Positions 27,891 to 38,041 of a DNA stretch of 64,000 nucleotides are shown one piece after another (position 1 is the stretch's first letter; every line of letters begins with the position of its first letter). The notes under the pieces are model-generated. The model was given only the letters and a program-made list of their open reading frames with translations, was not told the DNA's origin and did not search any database. The stretch comes from Bradyrhizobium sp. Arg816 (GTDB taxonomy: Bacteria > Pseudomonadota > Alphaproteobacteria > Rhizobiales > Xanthobacteraceae). The translations under genes were made by a program, and so were the position numbers. The stretch is from assembly GCF_029989365.1 (NCBI RefSeq), contig NZ_JAPRAQ010000005.1:248001-312000 (forward strand), in the 5' to 3' direction.

Positions 27891-28229
27891 TCGAGGCGGC
27901 AACTCGATATCACGGAGTAGTTTTATTGACGCTGCCTAAGCCGGTGAGATTCCGTTCCGTTGGGTTTCCCCCAATTTCTCCCGGGCTCTCGCTATCCGAA
28001 TCGGGCTAGCGGCAATCGCTGCATTGTATTTGAGCTTCTGGCTCTCGCGCGAAGCGCCGTCGACGGCGATTGTGACAATTGCAATTGTCGTCGAACCAAA
28101 TCGTGGCTAGGCCCTCGAGAAGGTGGTCTTTCGCGTGATCGCGACTGCCATCGGGGTCGCAGTTTCGATTGCAAGAACGGCGTTCTTCTCCCAAACGCGC
28201 GATCTTCCTGCTGATAGCGTATGCCGGCT

Positions 28230-28860
28230 GAATAGGCCTATGCGTGTCGGCAAGCCGGAACGGCTCGGTCAGCACGCGGTGCTGCGATCCCTCGCTGTCA
28301 AACGCGAGGCCCTCTGCGCAGTGACCGACCTCAACTATCCCGCCCTCGAATCCGGTGAACGAGTGCCCAGGTAGGTCTCGACCGACACTGGGGCAGGGTC
28401 GCGGTGGGCTGGCCGGATCGGATTTTGCGCGAGCTGGCGGAGGATGTCCGTGAGCAGGAGCTCTTGGTGCTGCTGCTCGTGGTGGCTTCCGAGCTCGATC
28501 AGCTCAGCGACCTCCCAGGGTTGGCCGTGGGCCAAGCTGGCGACTGCCTGGTCGACTCCGCCCGGTATGCCTAGACTTCGTCCAAGGACGCGGCTGCCGC
28601 GCTCGTAGGAATTAAACAGGAACGTGAACCGCTCATCGAACGGTCCGTAGCCCTTCGGGTGGGCGAGAACCATCGTCACAAAAAAACAGGTCGTGTGTGC
28701 GAGGTGTCACTTCGCAGGGCTCGCGTCGGTCATCTGCTGCATCGTTGCGTCCGCGTCGGAAAGAGGTTCCCCGAGCTACGCGCTCGTGTGCCGTAGTAGA
28801 ACCGCTCAAGGTCGCTGAGCGCGAGCGCCGACTGAAAAGATGCGCAGGGGCCATTGCAAG
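28230..28860 (-). pseudogene. egtB: EgtB (ergothioneine sulfoxide synthase) N-terminal relic
   Basis: The DinB-like N-domain is readable: PLSDADATMQQMTDASPAK, a TGA where Trp is expected, then HLAHTTCFFVTMVLAHPKGY, FTFLFNSYERGSRVLGRSLG and the iron-binding HHEQQHQELLLTDI. After 28370 a second frame gives FEGGIVEVGHCAEGLAFDSE and HRVLTEPFRLADT, the start of the FGE-sulfatase domain. The rest of that domain is lost. The product cannot be an active enzyme. Confidence 0.75.
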
Positions 28861-28940
28861 TCCTCACGATGAATTCGGAATAGACTGTCGCAACGCGCAT
28901 GGCACCGCGCGCGCCAAACGTTATGGAATACTGCAACTGC

Positions 28941-28969
28941 GTCATGGCCGGGCTTGTCCCAGCCATGAC
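28941..28969. repeat. REP-like palindrome
   Basis: GTCATGGC (28941-28948) and GCCATGAC (28962-28969) flank CGGGCTTGTCCCA, the inner part of which also partly pairs. Palindromes with a GGGCTTGTCCC core are common intergenic repeats in Rhizobiales genomes. Confidence 0.5.
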
Positions 28970-29049
28970 GACTTCGCTTCACGTCAGCAACGACGGTTGG
29001 ATGGACGCGACAAGTTCGGGCATGAGGAGGCGGGACCGGGGCCCAGGAG

Positions 29050-30030
29050 TTAGATTAAGGAGCCTGCACCTTGAGCGTCAGTCTTGCGAACATTGTCGTT
29101 GTTCGAGGCAGGGCCAGACGAGTGGCGGAGTTTATCCAGCGCACTCGTCCAGTCGCGAACACGAGCAACTTTGATAAAGGCATCGAGCGCCGGCGAATAC
29201 TGCCTCCCCGCGACGGCCAAAAGCTGCACCTCTCGCCGGACGGGGTCGCCCTCAATTGGAATAGCGGTGAGCGACGGCAGTCTGGGTGCGTGCTCTGGCG
29301 CCAAGATGGCTCCAAAACCAGCGGATGCCATCTGCTGAAGATGCCCTTCCTGATCGCTCCTGTGCACAACGTTAGGCCCTGGATTGTCGGCAAAACAAGC
29401 CTGCTTGAATCGGCCTGCGACGTCGCATCCGAGTCTTTCGAGAAATACCACCTCATGCAAGTCTGGGAGCGGGATAACGGTTCGCCCCGCCATCGGATGT
29501 TTCCGAGATAGAACGAGCACGCACCGCTCCTCGAAGAGCGACCAGCGGTCGATACGTTCAGGTAGCTCCACGGCGTCACCGACGAGTGCGGCATTGATCT
29601 CGCCATCTAAAAGCATCGCAACGAGCCCGTTGGCATCGGTCTCGCGCAGATCAACTCGAAGGTCAGGGATGATCGTGGCGAGCTCCACGAGCAATTCCGT
29701 AATGAGCGCGGCGGAGACGGACGGCACCAGCCCGATCTTGAGCGGGGCGATTGTCTTCTTTTTATAGCCTCGCGCCTGAAGCCATACCGCCTCCGCGGCG
29801 GCAAATATCTCCTCCAGCGTGGGCAAAATCATCTTGCCCAGCTCGGTGAGCTGGGTGAGGTGACGTTCACGGTGAATCAACGCGCCACCGAGTTCTTGCT
29901 CTAGCTTGTGTACCGCCTTTGTCAGCGCCGGCTGGGTCACATTGCATTGCTCCGCAGCCCGCGTAAAATTGAGCGTCCTTGCTAGGGCCAAGAAATATCG
30001 TACCTGATGAAACTGCAGCTGCATACTCAT
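29050..30030 (-). CDS. LysR-family transcriptional regulator, copy 1
   Basis: A 326-residue LTTR: winged helix LQFHQVRYFLALARTLNFTR-AAEQCNVTQPALTKAVHKLE at residues 5-45, then an effector-binding domain with KIGLVPSVSAALITELL and HRSDQEGHLQQMASAGFGAI. Start ATG 30030; the open frame upstream is the promoter region, not protein. A near copy lies at 47266-48303, and about 200 bases upstream of the start are duplicated too. The regulated target is unclear because neighbours are relics. Confidence 0.85.
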   Translation of the reverse strand: MSMQLQFHQVRYFLALARTLNFTRAAEQCNVTQPALTKAVHKLEQELGGALIHRERHLTQLTELGKMILPTLEEIFAAAEAVWLQARGYKKKTIAPLKIGLVPSVSAALITELLVELATIIPDLRVDLRETDANGLVAMLLDGEINAALVGDAVELPERIDRWSLFEERCVLVLSRKHPMAGRTVIPLPDLHEVVFLERLGCDVAGRFKQACFADNPGPNVVHRSDQEGHLQQMASAGFGAILAPEHAPRLPSLTAIPIEGDPVRREVQLLAVAGRQYSPALDAFIKVARVRDWTSALDKLRHSSGPASNNDNVRKTDAQGAGSLI

Positions 30031-31350
30031 ACTCGAAAGATTTGCCGTGGTGCGGACCGTTCCAGTTCGTTGCCATGGTGGGCAGGGGCGATGGTCAAGC
30101 GGTTTGTCGCCGAGGTTCCGAGAAAACAGGTATTGTGCGCCGGCTCGGAATTGGTCGACCCGCGCCTTGCGGAAAGTTTTCTCACTGACGCTGTTTCCTA
30201 TTAACGTCGCGGACCAAGACATCAGCTCAATCCGAGAGCCGGAAACACCGCGTCCGATCAAGCGATGCAGTTAACGCTGGGAATATGGCGCACATCCTTG
30301 TTCTCCGTGACGCTCTTCCGGACTACAGATAGAGCGGATTGATCGCGGCGTTAAGCGCAGTTCTTGTTGCAGCGTTCTCATTCTTGCGGGTTTGTTGGGT
30401 GAGTATTTCATGGCGCTTGCATCTGTAGCGTGTCCAACACCTCAGTGGTCTGGACCGCCGGGTCCACCAAGTGGACCCGCAGAATCTGCCGTGGTCTAGA
30501 GGATCGGTTCCGCTAATTCGGACTGCGCGAGTGATCCTTTACGACGGGTTTCGCTGGGGTGCCGACACGCTAGTCATATCTGTAATCAAGAAGCGTAGTA
30601 TGTACTCTTCGCTCGCCAAGTTGACGTGCGGCCCCACGCGTTGACCTGCTCGTAACGAGCGCAAATCACAATGCGACGAGATTGGGAAGGGTCACGGAAG
30701 TCAGTCTCAGCCTACACGCGCGTCACTCATGAATTTCGTTCGAATGCTTTTCGATCACCGCTCCCGCGTGACGGCAACTATCCGCAATTCTCTTGAGCGC
30801 CGCCTTTGCTTTGTCGATGTCGGGCATCGAACGATCAAGCCAGGGCACGGCGGGATCGGCATTCCTTGTCATCACGGGCAACGGTCGCTTGATCTTGTGC
30901 ACCGTCGCGGCGCTACTGCATCTGAACTCACTTGGATGCACGGTGAGGGGGAATGCGCCATTTGGTTCCTTCGATCACGCCGCAGCAAATACTGAGACGT
31001 CCTCGGCGGTCGATGAGCTAGTTAGCTACAACGCCCCGACCAACCCGAAGTCGCCGCGATCTGGGCGCTCGGACTCTTCGTTCCCGTCAGCTGCGCCGAA
31101 CATGGAAGGAGATGGCTATGAGTGGTTCAAAGGAACAAGCCACGAGCATGGCGCTGTCCCCGACGATGAATAGCACGAAGGTGGCGCCGACCTTGAAATC
31201 AGTGGGACCAGCCCCAGGTGTTCTTCCTGAAGGAATATAAGTCGCTGTCCTTTATGGCGATCCGATCCGGCCTGGCGTATAGGCCATCTTAGCGCATCAC
31301 AATATGCCACACCTGAATCCGCTGGCGGAGCCATCTGCAGGATGTTCAAT
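30031..31350. other. gene-poor region with a palindrome
   Basis: GGGTCCAC-CAA-GTGGACCC (30461-30479) is a perfect eight-pair hairpin with a three-base loop but no T-run. A 72-codon minus-strand frame (30723-30941) containing MPDIDKAKAALKRIADSCRH could be a small protein but has no ribosome site. No other coding signal is visible. Confidence 0.4.
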
Positions 31351-34300
31351 TCACGCCGCCTGATTTGACTGTGCGGGCAGCGTGAATTGAAAAGTTGTGC
31401 CCTGAGGTTGGTCGGCGGTGGCCCATATTCGTCCCCCGTGAGCTTCGACAATCGAACGGCAGATCGATAGCCCCATGCCCATGCCGCCGGGCTTTGATGT
31501 AATGAAGGCGTCAAAGATGCGGTCGAGGTCCAGTGAGCTCAGACCTGGACCCGAATCCCGCACTTCGACAAGCACGCCGTCCGGCTCACCTTTAGCGGTG
31601 GTGATGACTAGTTCTCGTGACCTCTCGCAGACCGAGCTCAGCGCTTCGATCGCGTTGACGATCAGGTTCATGATCACCTGTTGCACCTGGACCCGATCTC
31701 CTTGAATGAGCGGCAAGCCCTCCACGAGGTGTGGCCGCACCGAAATGCCATTCTTCACGACTTCGCCACGGGTCAGAGCTATAACCTCAAGGATTGCTCC
31801 GTTGATGTCCACGTCTTCTTTCCGGAGAGGTGCTTTTTTGAAGAGCGCGCGCATGCGGTCGATGATCTCGCTGACGCGATTGCCGTTTGCAAAGATCCGG
31901 TTGAGAGCCGTTCGAGCTTTCTCCAGATCTGCCGGTTCTTTGCTCAGCCAGTGCAACGCCGCAGAGGCGTTGTTGAGCGTCGCCCCGATCGGCTGGTTGA
32001 CTTCATGGGCAATCGAAGCCGAGAGCTGCCCCAGTGTTGCGACTCGATTCGCGTGCACGAGCTCCATCTGCACCTCGCTGTAACGCCGCTCGCTTTCGCG
32101 AATTTCCTCTTCCGCCCGCTTGCGCTCGGTTAAGTCGACCACGAAGGCCACGCCCTGGTCGTGACGCCCGCCGAACGTCGCTGCCCCGACCAGCACCGGC
32201 ACGCGGCCGCCGCTTTTCAGGAAGTACTCCTTCTCATAGGGTTGCGTGATTCCGGTCGCCTCCAGATCCGCCACACGTCGGTCGTCAGCATCGCGCCATT
32301 CGGTGGGCGTCAGATCCCGCCAGCGCAGTTGACCGGAGACGAGATCGTCGCGGCCGTATCCGACGATGCGGAGAAAAGCTTCATTGGCATCGATGATCCG
32401 ACCGTCAAGATCCCAGACGAAGATGCCGATGATGTTGGCATCCACTAGCCGTCGGATCCTGGCCTCCCGCTCAGCTAGATCGCGGTACAGGCTGGCGTTC
32501 TCTATTGAGATAGCCGCCTGGGAAGCGAGCAGTGTGAGGACCACCATTCGAGCTGGAGTAAACGCGCCAGTCGTAAGGTTGTTCTCCAAGTACAGTATCC
32601 CGATCAACCTGGTCTGCTTAAGTATCGGCAGGCAGAGCACTGACCGTGAGCGGTGGTCGCGAATATAGCCATCCGCTGAAAACGAGTTCTGACTGGACGC
32701 ATCGTGCAGGAGAACGCTTTCTTTTGTCCGAAGGACGTAGTGAAACACAGACTTCGGTAGATCTGCGGCCGTGACGGGTGCCTGTTTCAGGACCACGTTC
32801 GCGTTGTCACTGCTGGTTGTGGCCTCTGCTTCTATTAGATATTCGTCGCCTCGGGGAAGAATCAAGAGACCTCGATCGGCGCCCGCATGTTCAATTGCCA
32901 AACTCATGAGCGTGTTGATTAGCTTCTCGAAAACGATCTCGCCTGACACTGCTTCCGAGACTCTGATGACGGTAGCTAAATCGAGCCGCTCGATGGGTGT
33001 CACTATCGTCGTCGTGGAATCCGGGATCGACTTGTCCACTTTGAGATGCGGATAAAGCCGCTCGAGTTGGCGAACCTTTCCGTCGGCTCCCCAGCGCAGG
33101 TAGCAGGCCCGCGCGGCCCGCAAATAGGTCCCCGCGATCTTCTCGTGACCGCGCTCTGCGTAGAAACGCCCGGCAATCTCGTTGGCAATCGCCTGGTTGT
33201 GCACGAACCCGTGTTTGTGAGCTTCGTGGATAGCCTTGTCGTACAGCTCCTGAGCGTTCAGTACGCGGCCCTCAATGCGGGCGATCTCGGCACCGACCAA
33301 GGCGGCGCGGTTCTCGAAGGTTTCAGGGTCGACCTCCGCCCATACTTGGAGCTGCCGGTGGTGGTCCAGCACAGAATCGAAATGCGTCGGTCTCTGCTCG
33401 GGTGTAGCGTGATCCCAGACCGCCGCATGCGCCAGCGCGCCGTAGAGTTGATACTCGGCTGACTCGAACATTGCCGCCGACGTCCAAAGGAGCGGTTCTG
33501 CGTGCAGCGAGGCGTCGACCGCCGAGGCAAGGTCTCCGGCGAAAAAGTGCGCCTGCAGCTTTCGCGTCCAGTAATAGAACTCGGCGAGCACCAGGTCGGG
33601 GCTATTGGCCAAGCGGTGTTCGGTATCAAGTTCGCTGTATCCCTGGTGATCCAGGCACCCGAACGTCGCAGTCAGCCCGCGCAAGGTTAGGATCAGACCG
33701 AGTTGTGCTTCGCAGCGCTCGATGACCAGGCCGAAACCCACCCGTCTAGCGAATGCCAGGCCGTTCTCGCATTCCTTTTGCACTTCGGCGAGTGGATCCC
33801 CGGCAGCAAGGCAAACTGTGACGGTCAGCAGCTCGCACTCCGCTGTCAGATACTCGATCGAGAAGATGAGCTGGGGATTACGTTCCTTAGTTTCTTCTGC
33901 AAGAAGGGTCCTGCCGGCCCTGAGATACGTGAGCGCCGAGTCGTATGCTGTCGAGAGTTTCGCGCGCCGGCCCGCGATCAGATTCAGTTCTGCGACGCGC
34001 TCGCGATCCTCGACAGAGGTGATGAGATGGGAGCCCCGGTTGAGTTGATTGACGATCTCAAATATCGCCTCCTCACGTTTTTCGGCGGGCGTGCGCTCGA
34101 CGAGGAGCAATCCGATGCGCAGGTGAGCCTCGGCACGCAGCTCCGTCGGGATCAGCGAGTAGGCGGCTTCCTGAACGCGATCGTGCAGGAACCTGTAGGA
34201 ATTGTCCGCACGGAAGATGAGGCCCGATCGCACGGCCTCCCAGAGATGGTCGTGCATGTCCTCGACCGAGCCCTGATACCCCATCCGCAGCATGTCGAAC

Positions 34301-36207
34301 TCTGCACCGTTGCCCATGCAGGCGAACTGCTGGAGTACCTTCCGGGTTTCTGGCGGAAGGCGCTTCAACTTCTCGACCATCAGCTCTACAATATTGTCCG
34401 TGAAGCCTTTGGCACGAATGCGGAGTAGGTCCCATACCCAACGCCGCGCGCCGTAATCGAATGTCAGCAGGCGATCGTCCGCCAGAGTAGAAATGAACTG
34501 GTTTGCGAAGAACGGGTTGCCCGTGGTCTTTTCGTGAATCAAGTCTGCCAGTGGGGCGGCGCGCTCCACTTGGCAGTGAAGGGAGTCGACAAGCAGTTTA
34601 CCTAAATCGTCGCGACTAAGTGGTGTGAGAACGATGTCCTGCACTGCCGCGCCGGCCCGACGGATCGCTTCCAGCTTACGTACCAGCGGATGGGTGGCAT
34701 TGACCTCATTGTCCCGATACGCACCAATGAGCAGTAAGTGCTGCAATTCGTTGTGGGTCAGCAGATCTTCGAGGAGGTCGAGTGTGGCGACATCCAGCCA
34801 TTGCATGTCATCGAGGAAGAGCGCCAGCGGATGTTCAGGTCGCGCAAATACGCTGATGAACCGTCGAAATACGATCTGAAAACGTCTCTGCGCTTCCCGC
34901 GGCGGCAATTCTGGCACGGGCGGCTGCTCGCCAATGACATGCCTCAATTCCGGGACGAGATCGACGAGGAGCAGCCCGTACGGACCCAGCGCCTCACGAA
35001 GTGCGTCCTGCCATTCGCGCAGGTCTTCCTCGTTCTGGCTGAGGAGCCGCCGGATGAGGCTCTGAAACGCCTGGGCCAGCGAGGCATGCGGAATGTCGCG
35101 CTTGTACTGGTCGGATTTGCCTGACGCAAACAAGCCGCGTGGCGGCACGAGTGGTTTGTGGAGCTCATTGACGACTGCGGATTTGCCGATCCCGGAGTAT
35201 CCGGAAACCAGCACCAGTTCCGCCCGGCCACCGCCAACGATGCGGTCGAAGGCGGTGAGCAGAGTGTCAACCTCGCGGTCCCTCCCGTACAGCTTCTCGG
35301 GGATCATGAGGCGATCCGGGGTGTCGCGAACGCCAGGAGTGAAGTCATCGATCCACCCTTGGGACTCCCATTCGGACAGGCAGCGCCGAAGGTCGCTCTC
35401 AACTCCCACTGCTGTCTGATACCTCTCCTCCGCCGTCTTGGAGAGCAACTTCATCGTAATCGCGGAGACCGAGGCCGGCACGTTTCCCACCCGCTCACTG
35501 GGTGCGGCTGGTTGTTTCGCGATGTGACAGTGTACCCATTCCATCGGTTCGGAGGCCGCGAATGGCAGACTCCCGGTCAGCATCTCGTAAAACGTCACTC
35601 CAAGTGAGTAAAGGTCGCTCCGAGAATCGATCGAACGGTTCATTCGTCCCGTCTGCTCGGGTGCCATATAGGCGAGCGTCCCCGCGGTGAACTCGGGAGG
35701 TTCGTGGGAGTGGCGCTCGCGTGGAAGTTGGGACGCAATCCCGAATCCGGTGAGCCACGCGTTGCCTGCGTCGTCGACGAGTACATTCGCAGGCTTGATA
35801 TCCTTATGTATGAGGCCCTGCTGATGGACTTGACCGAGTGTTCTTGCCAACCCAATGGCCGTGCTAAGGAAGCGAGTCAGGTTGAGCGGTTGCCCCTGGT
35901 CACGCTCAAGAATCCGATCCAGCGGCTGACCGCCAGGGTCCGTGAGTAAAAGGATCGTCCGGCCTTCGTGACGAGTAATGGCCAGAGGCTTGGCAGCCCA
36001 CGCCGGATCGAGTTCGGCAGCGAACGAGTATTCGTGCATGAGCCGCCTGATACTCTGAGGCGACGGCTGTTCAAAGAGTGCGATCGCTAGGATGGGCGAG
36101 GGGTCGTCGTGCTTTCGGCCGCGGTAAAGGGTAAAGTCCGCGCTTTCCCGCAGGGGCACCAGCACGTACCCCGAGAGCCCCGGGATAGGTGACATTCTTG
36201 TCGCCAC
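31351..36207 (-). CDS. multi-domain sensor histidine kinase with N-terminal pseudokinase and AAA/TPR module
   Basis: 1618 residues, cytoplasmic (no membrane segments). In order: Ser/Thr-kinase-like domain (1-275) with HKDIKPAN at 134-141 and the APE motif, but no Lys in the VAIK strand (ILAIALFE, 39-46) and TGFG instead of DFG at 153-156, so probably inactive. Then an AAA/STAND-type ATPase with GYSGIGKS near 340 and LFLDDMQWLD near 470, a helical TPR-like region to about 1080, GAF (about 1100-1245), PAS (1255-1380), HisKA with SIAHEVNQP near 1397, and HATPase with N-box VNAIEA, G1 DSGPGL, G2 GMGMGLSICRSIVEAHGG. GTG 36207 or ATG 36195 may start it. It diverges from a NodW/FixJ-like regulator, its likely partner. 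Confidence 0.9.
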   Translation of the reverse strand: MATRMSPIPGLSGYVLVPLRESADFTLYRGRKHDDPSPILAIALFEQPSPQSIRRLMHEYSFAAELDPAWAAKPLAITRHEGRTILLLTDPGGQPLDRILERDQGQPLNLTRFLSTAIGLARTLGQVHQQGLIHKDIKPANVLVDDAGNAWLTGFGIASQLPRERHSHEPPEFTAGTLAYMAPEQTGRMNRSIDSRSDLYSLGVTFYEMLTGSLPFAASEPMEWVHCHIAKQPAAPSERVGNVPASVSAITMKLLSKTAEERYQTAVGVESDLRRCLSEWESQGWIDDFTPGVRDTPDRLMIPEKLYGRDREVDTLLTAFDRIVGGGRAELVLVSGYSGIGKSAVVNELHKPLVPPRGLFASGKSDQYKRDIPHASLAQAFQSLIRRLLSQNEEDLREWQDALREALGPYGLLLVDLVPELRHVIGEQPPVPELPPREAQRRFQIVFRRFISVFARPEHPLALFLDDMQWLDVATLDLLEDLLTHNELQHLLLIGAYRDNEVNATHPLVRKLEAIRRAGAAVQDIVLTPLSRDDLGKLLVDSLHCQVERAAPLADLIHEKTTGNPFFANQFISTLADDRLLTFDYGARRWVWDLLRIRAKGFTDNIVELMVEKLKRLPPETRKVLQQFACMGNGAEFDMLRMGYQGSVEDMHDHLWEAVRSGLIFRADNSYRFLHDRVQEAAYSLIPTELRAEAHLRIGLLLVERTPAEKREEAIFEIVNQLNRGSHLITSVEDRERVAELNLIAGRRAKLSTAYDSALTYLRAGRTLLAEETKERNPQLIFSIEYLTAECELLTVTVCLAAGDPLAEVQKECENGLAFARRVGFGLVIERCEAQLGLILTLRGLTATFGCLDHQGYSELDTEHRLANSPDLVLAEFYYWTRKLQAHFFAGDLASAVDASLHAEPLLWTSAAMFESAEYQLYGALAHAAVWDHATPEQRPTHFDSVLDHHRQLQVWAEVDPETFENRAALVGAEIARIEGRVLNAQELYDKAIHEAHKHGFVHNQAIANEIAGRFYAERGHEKIAGTYLRAARACYLRWGADGKVRQLERLYPHLKVDKSIPDSTTTIVTPIERLDLATVIRVSEAVSGEIVFEKLINTLMSLAIEHAGADRGLLILPRGDEYLIEAEATTSSDNANVVLKQAPVTAADLPKSVFHYVLRTKESVLLHDASSQNSFSADGYIRDHRSRSVLCLPILKQTRLIGILYLENNLTTGAFTPARMVVLTLLASQAAISIENASLYRDLAEREARIRRLVDANIIGIFVWDLDGRIIDANEAFLRIVGYGRDDLVSGQLRWRDLTPTEWRDADDRRVADLEATGITQPYEKEYFLKSGGRVPVLVGAATFGGRHDQGVAFVVDLTERKRAEEEIRESERRYSEVQMELVHANRVATLGQLSASIAHEVNQPIGATLNNASAALHWLSKEPADLEKARTALNRIFANGNRVSEIIDRMRALFKKAPLRKEDVDINGAILEVIALTRGEVVKNGISVRPHLVEGLPLIQGDRVQVQQVIMNLIVNAIEALSSVCERSRELVITTAKGEPDGVLVEVRDSGPGLSSLDLDRIFDAFITSKPGGMGMGLSICRSIVEAHGGRIWATADQPQGTTFQFTLPAQSNQAA

Positions 36208-36839
36208 GGCATCACCACTTCGGAGTATTCATTTGGACAGGACGCCAGAAGGATGCTCACAGGAACGAAGTATCAATGGCCAGCCGTAGAGTTGGTTCAA
36301 TCTTTCTAACGAACTGAAACTTTCTGACGAGAACAAGCCAAGCAGGGTGGCAACGGCCTAATGCTCTGGGAGCCGTCATTCTTAGGATCATTGTTGTATC
36401 GACGGCGTTGGGGAGAGCAACGACAAAGATCTTGACACAGACATCATCTCTGACCTGCAGGACTCAGCCGCGCCAATCCCTTGGGAAATTCGCCAAAACG
36501 AGCGATCGCGCGGCGCGCGCGGCATGGTCACATGCATTCTCCAAGTCGGCGATGGCGGCGCCGCAACAAATAACCCTCGACGTAATGGAAGTAGAGCTGA
36601 GCCATCTTACCGCACCATGATTTGCCCACTATCAGCAGCCTCTATCAAAGCACGTAGTCCCAACGGGCAGGGTCGTCCGTAAAATGGAGCCCGTCATCTA
36701 AACTAGCTTGTTCAGTTATGTCGCAGGTGTAGCGATAGTGCTATATTTTGCAGAAAGGCGCACCGTACGGCCGATGCGCGGTGGGAGCCGCGATGGCTTC
36801 TCTTCGCATGAACGCTCAATTGTGAAACGGAACTCGCGT
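36208..36839. other. divergent intergenic region between sensor kinase and regulator
   Basis: The 630 bases hold no credible gene (a 70-codon plus frame at 36408-36620 is unsupported). The length and divergent layout make it a probable control region for both flanking signalling genes. Confidence 0.4.
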
Positions 36840-37496
36840 ATGAAAGAGGGCGTGCTTAGCAGGGTTCCAGCTTTAGAAGACCCGATCGTATTTGTGATCG
36901 ATGATGATCCGCTCACTCGTGGATCGCTCAGCAGCTTGTTCCGTTCAGTCGGATTGAGTGTCAAAGCGTTGGCTTCCGCAACCGAGCTGCTTGAAAATCC
37001 ATTACCCGCCGTTCCGAGCTGCCTCGTCTTGGATGTGAGACTTCCCCAGGTTAGCGGTTTCGAGCTGCAAGCGGAACTCGGCCGCTTAGGCATTGAAATA
37101 CCCATCATTTTCATTACTGGTCATGCTGATGTTCCGATGTCCGTCAAGGCCATGAAGGACGGCGCGGTTGACTTCCTGACCAAACCGCTTCGCGACCAGG
37201 AGATCCTTGATGCGGTCACAGGGGCGCTCGAGCGAGATCGAAGACGGCGCAGCGACGAGAAATCCAAGTTGGACAAGCGAGCCCGATTTGAATCGTTGAC
37301 GCCCCGCGAGCGCCAGGTCATGTCGCTGGTGACGGCCGGTCTTATGAATAAGCAAGTGGCTGCGCGGATCGGAATAAGTGAAATGACGGTAAGGATTCAC
37401 CGTGGCCACGTCACGCGAAAAATGGGCGCCAAATCACTGGCCGACTTGGTCCTGATGGCCGAAAGCCTCGGCGTTCGTGGACGACGTGACGACTGA
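36840..37496 (+). CDS. FixJ/NodW-family response regulator
   Basis: 218 residues: receiver domain with VIDDDPLTR, phospho-acceptor Asp in VLDVRLPQVSG, ITGHADVPMSV and FLTKPL, then a LuxR-type HTH (LTPRERQVMSLVTAGLMNKQ, VRIHRGHVTRKMGAKSLADL). This layout matches FixJ and NodW. The start at ATG 36840 removes a non-conserved extension; no strong ribosome site is visible. It is divergent from the large hybrid kinase and upstream of a receiver and a second kinase, so cross-talk within the cluster is likely. Confidence 0.85.
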   Translation: MKEGVLSRVPALEDPIVFVIDDDPLTRGSLSSLFRSVGLSVKALASATELLENPLPAVPSCLVLDVRLPQVSGFELQAELGRLGIEIPIIFITGHADVPMSVKAMKDGAVDFLTKPLRDQEILDAVTGALERDRRRRSDEKSKLDKRARFESLTPRERQVMSLVTAGLMNKQVAARIGISEMTVRIHRGHVTRKMGAKSLADLVLMAESLGVRGRRDD

Positions 37497-37590
37497 CTAG
37501 CACACACGTAGTATTTGCGACAAACCCGTTGGGTGGCATTGTGCGGTTAGATCACTGGTTATTTGCTGTATCCAGAGTGGGAATAGACGA

Positions 37591-37989
37591 TTGAAAGAAA
37601 CTCCGCTCATAGCGATCGTCGACGACGACGATTTGTCTCGGACTGCCGTTGAGTCGCTCGTAAGATCGCGCGGATTTACAGCCTGTACATTCGCGTCGGC
37701 TGAATCATTTTTGCGGTCACCCTTGGTGAAGAAAACCGAGTGCTTAATTGCAGATGTGCAAATGCCGAACGTGGACGGTCTTCAGTTGCAGCAGCATTTG
37801 TTGCTATTGGGCTTAGATACGCCGATCATTTTCTTAACGGCGTATCCGGACGATGCCATTGAGGCGCGGGCGTTGAAGGCAGGTGCTGTCGGTTTCCTGC
37901 AAAAGGGGCGCGATATCTGGGGAGGACGCTTTTTCGCCTGTTTACAGAAGGCGTTAGCAAATCGAGGAGTTCCTGCGTCAAACTCGTAA
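37591..37989 (+). CDS. stand-alone response-regulator receiver
   Basis: 132 residues, receiver only: VDDDDLSRTAVESLV, Asp in ADVQMPNVDG, LTAYPDDAIEA, and Lys in FLQKGRD, where the usual KP is KG and the following segment (DIWGGRFFACLQ) departs from the family. TTG start at 37591. Located between the NodW-like regulator and the histidine kinase at 38042. Stand-alone receivers often act as phosphate sinks or connectors. Confidence 0.8.
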   Translation: MKETPLIAIVDDDDLSRTAVESLVRSRGFTACTFASAESFLRSPLVKKTECLIADVQMPNVDGLQLQQHLLLLGLDTPIIFLTAYPDDAIEARALKAGAVGFLQKGRDIWGGRFFACLQKALANRGVPASNS

Positions 37990-38041
37990 TCACTAGGCGA
38001 GTACTCAGTTCGATTTAGACCTCTTGTGTGGAGGTGAAATC

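Noticed and set aside
30031..30261. N-terminal extension of LysR copy 1
   Set aside because: The residues are not LysR-like, the region is duplicated as DNA upstream of copy 2, and the HTH begins right after ATG 30030.
30461..30479. Perfect GGGTCCAC/GTGGACCC hairpin as a terminator
   Set aside because: No T-run follows and no gene ends nearby; kept only as a palindrome in the gap entry.
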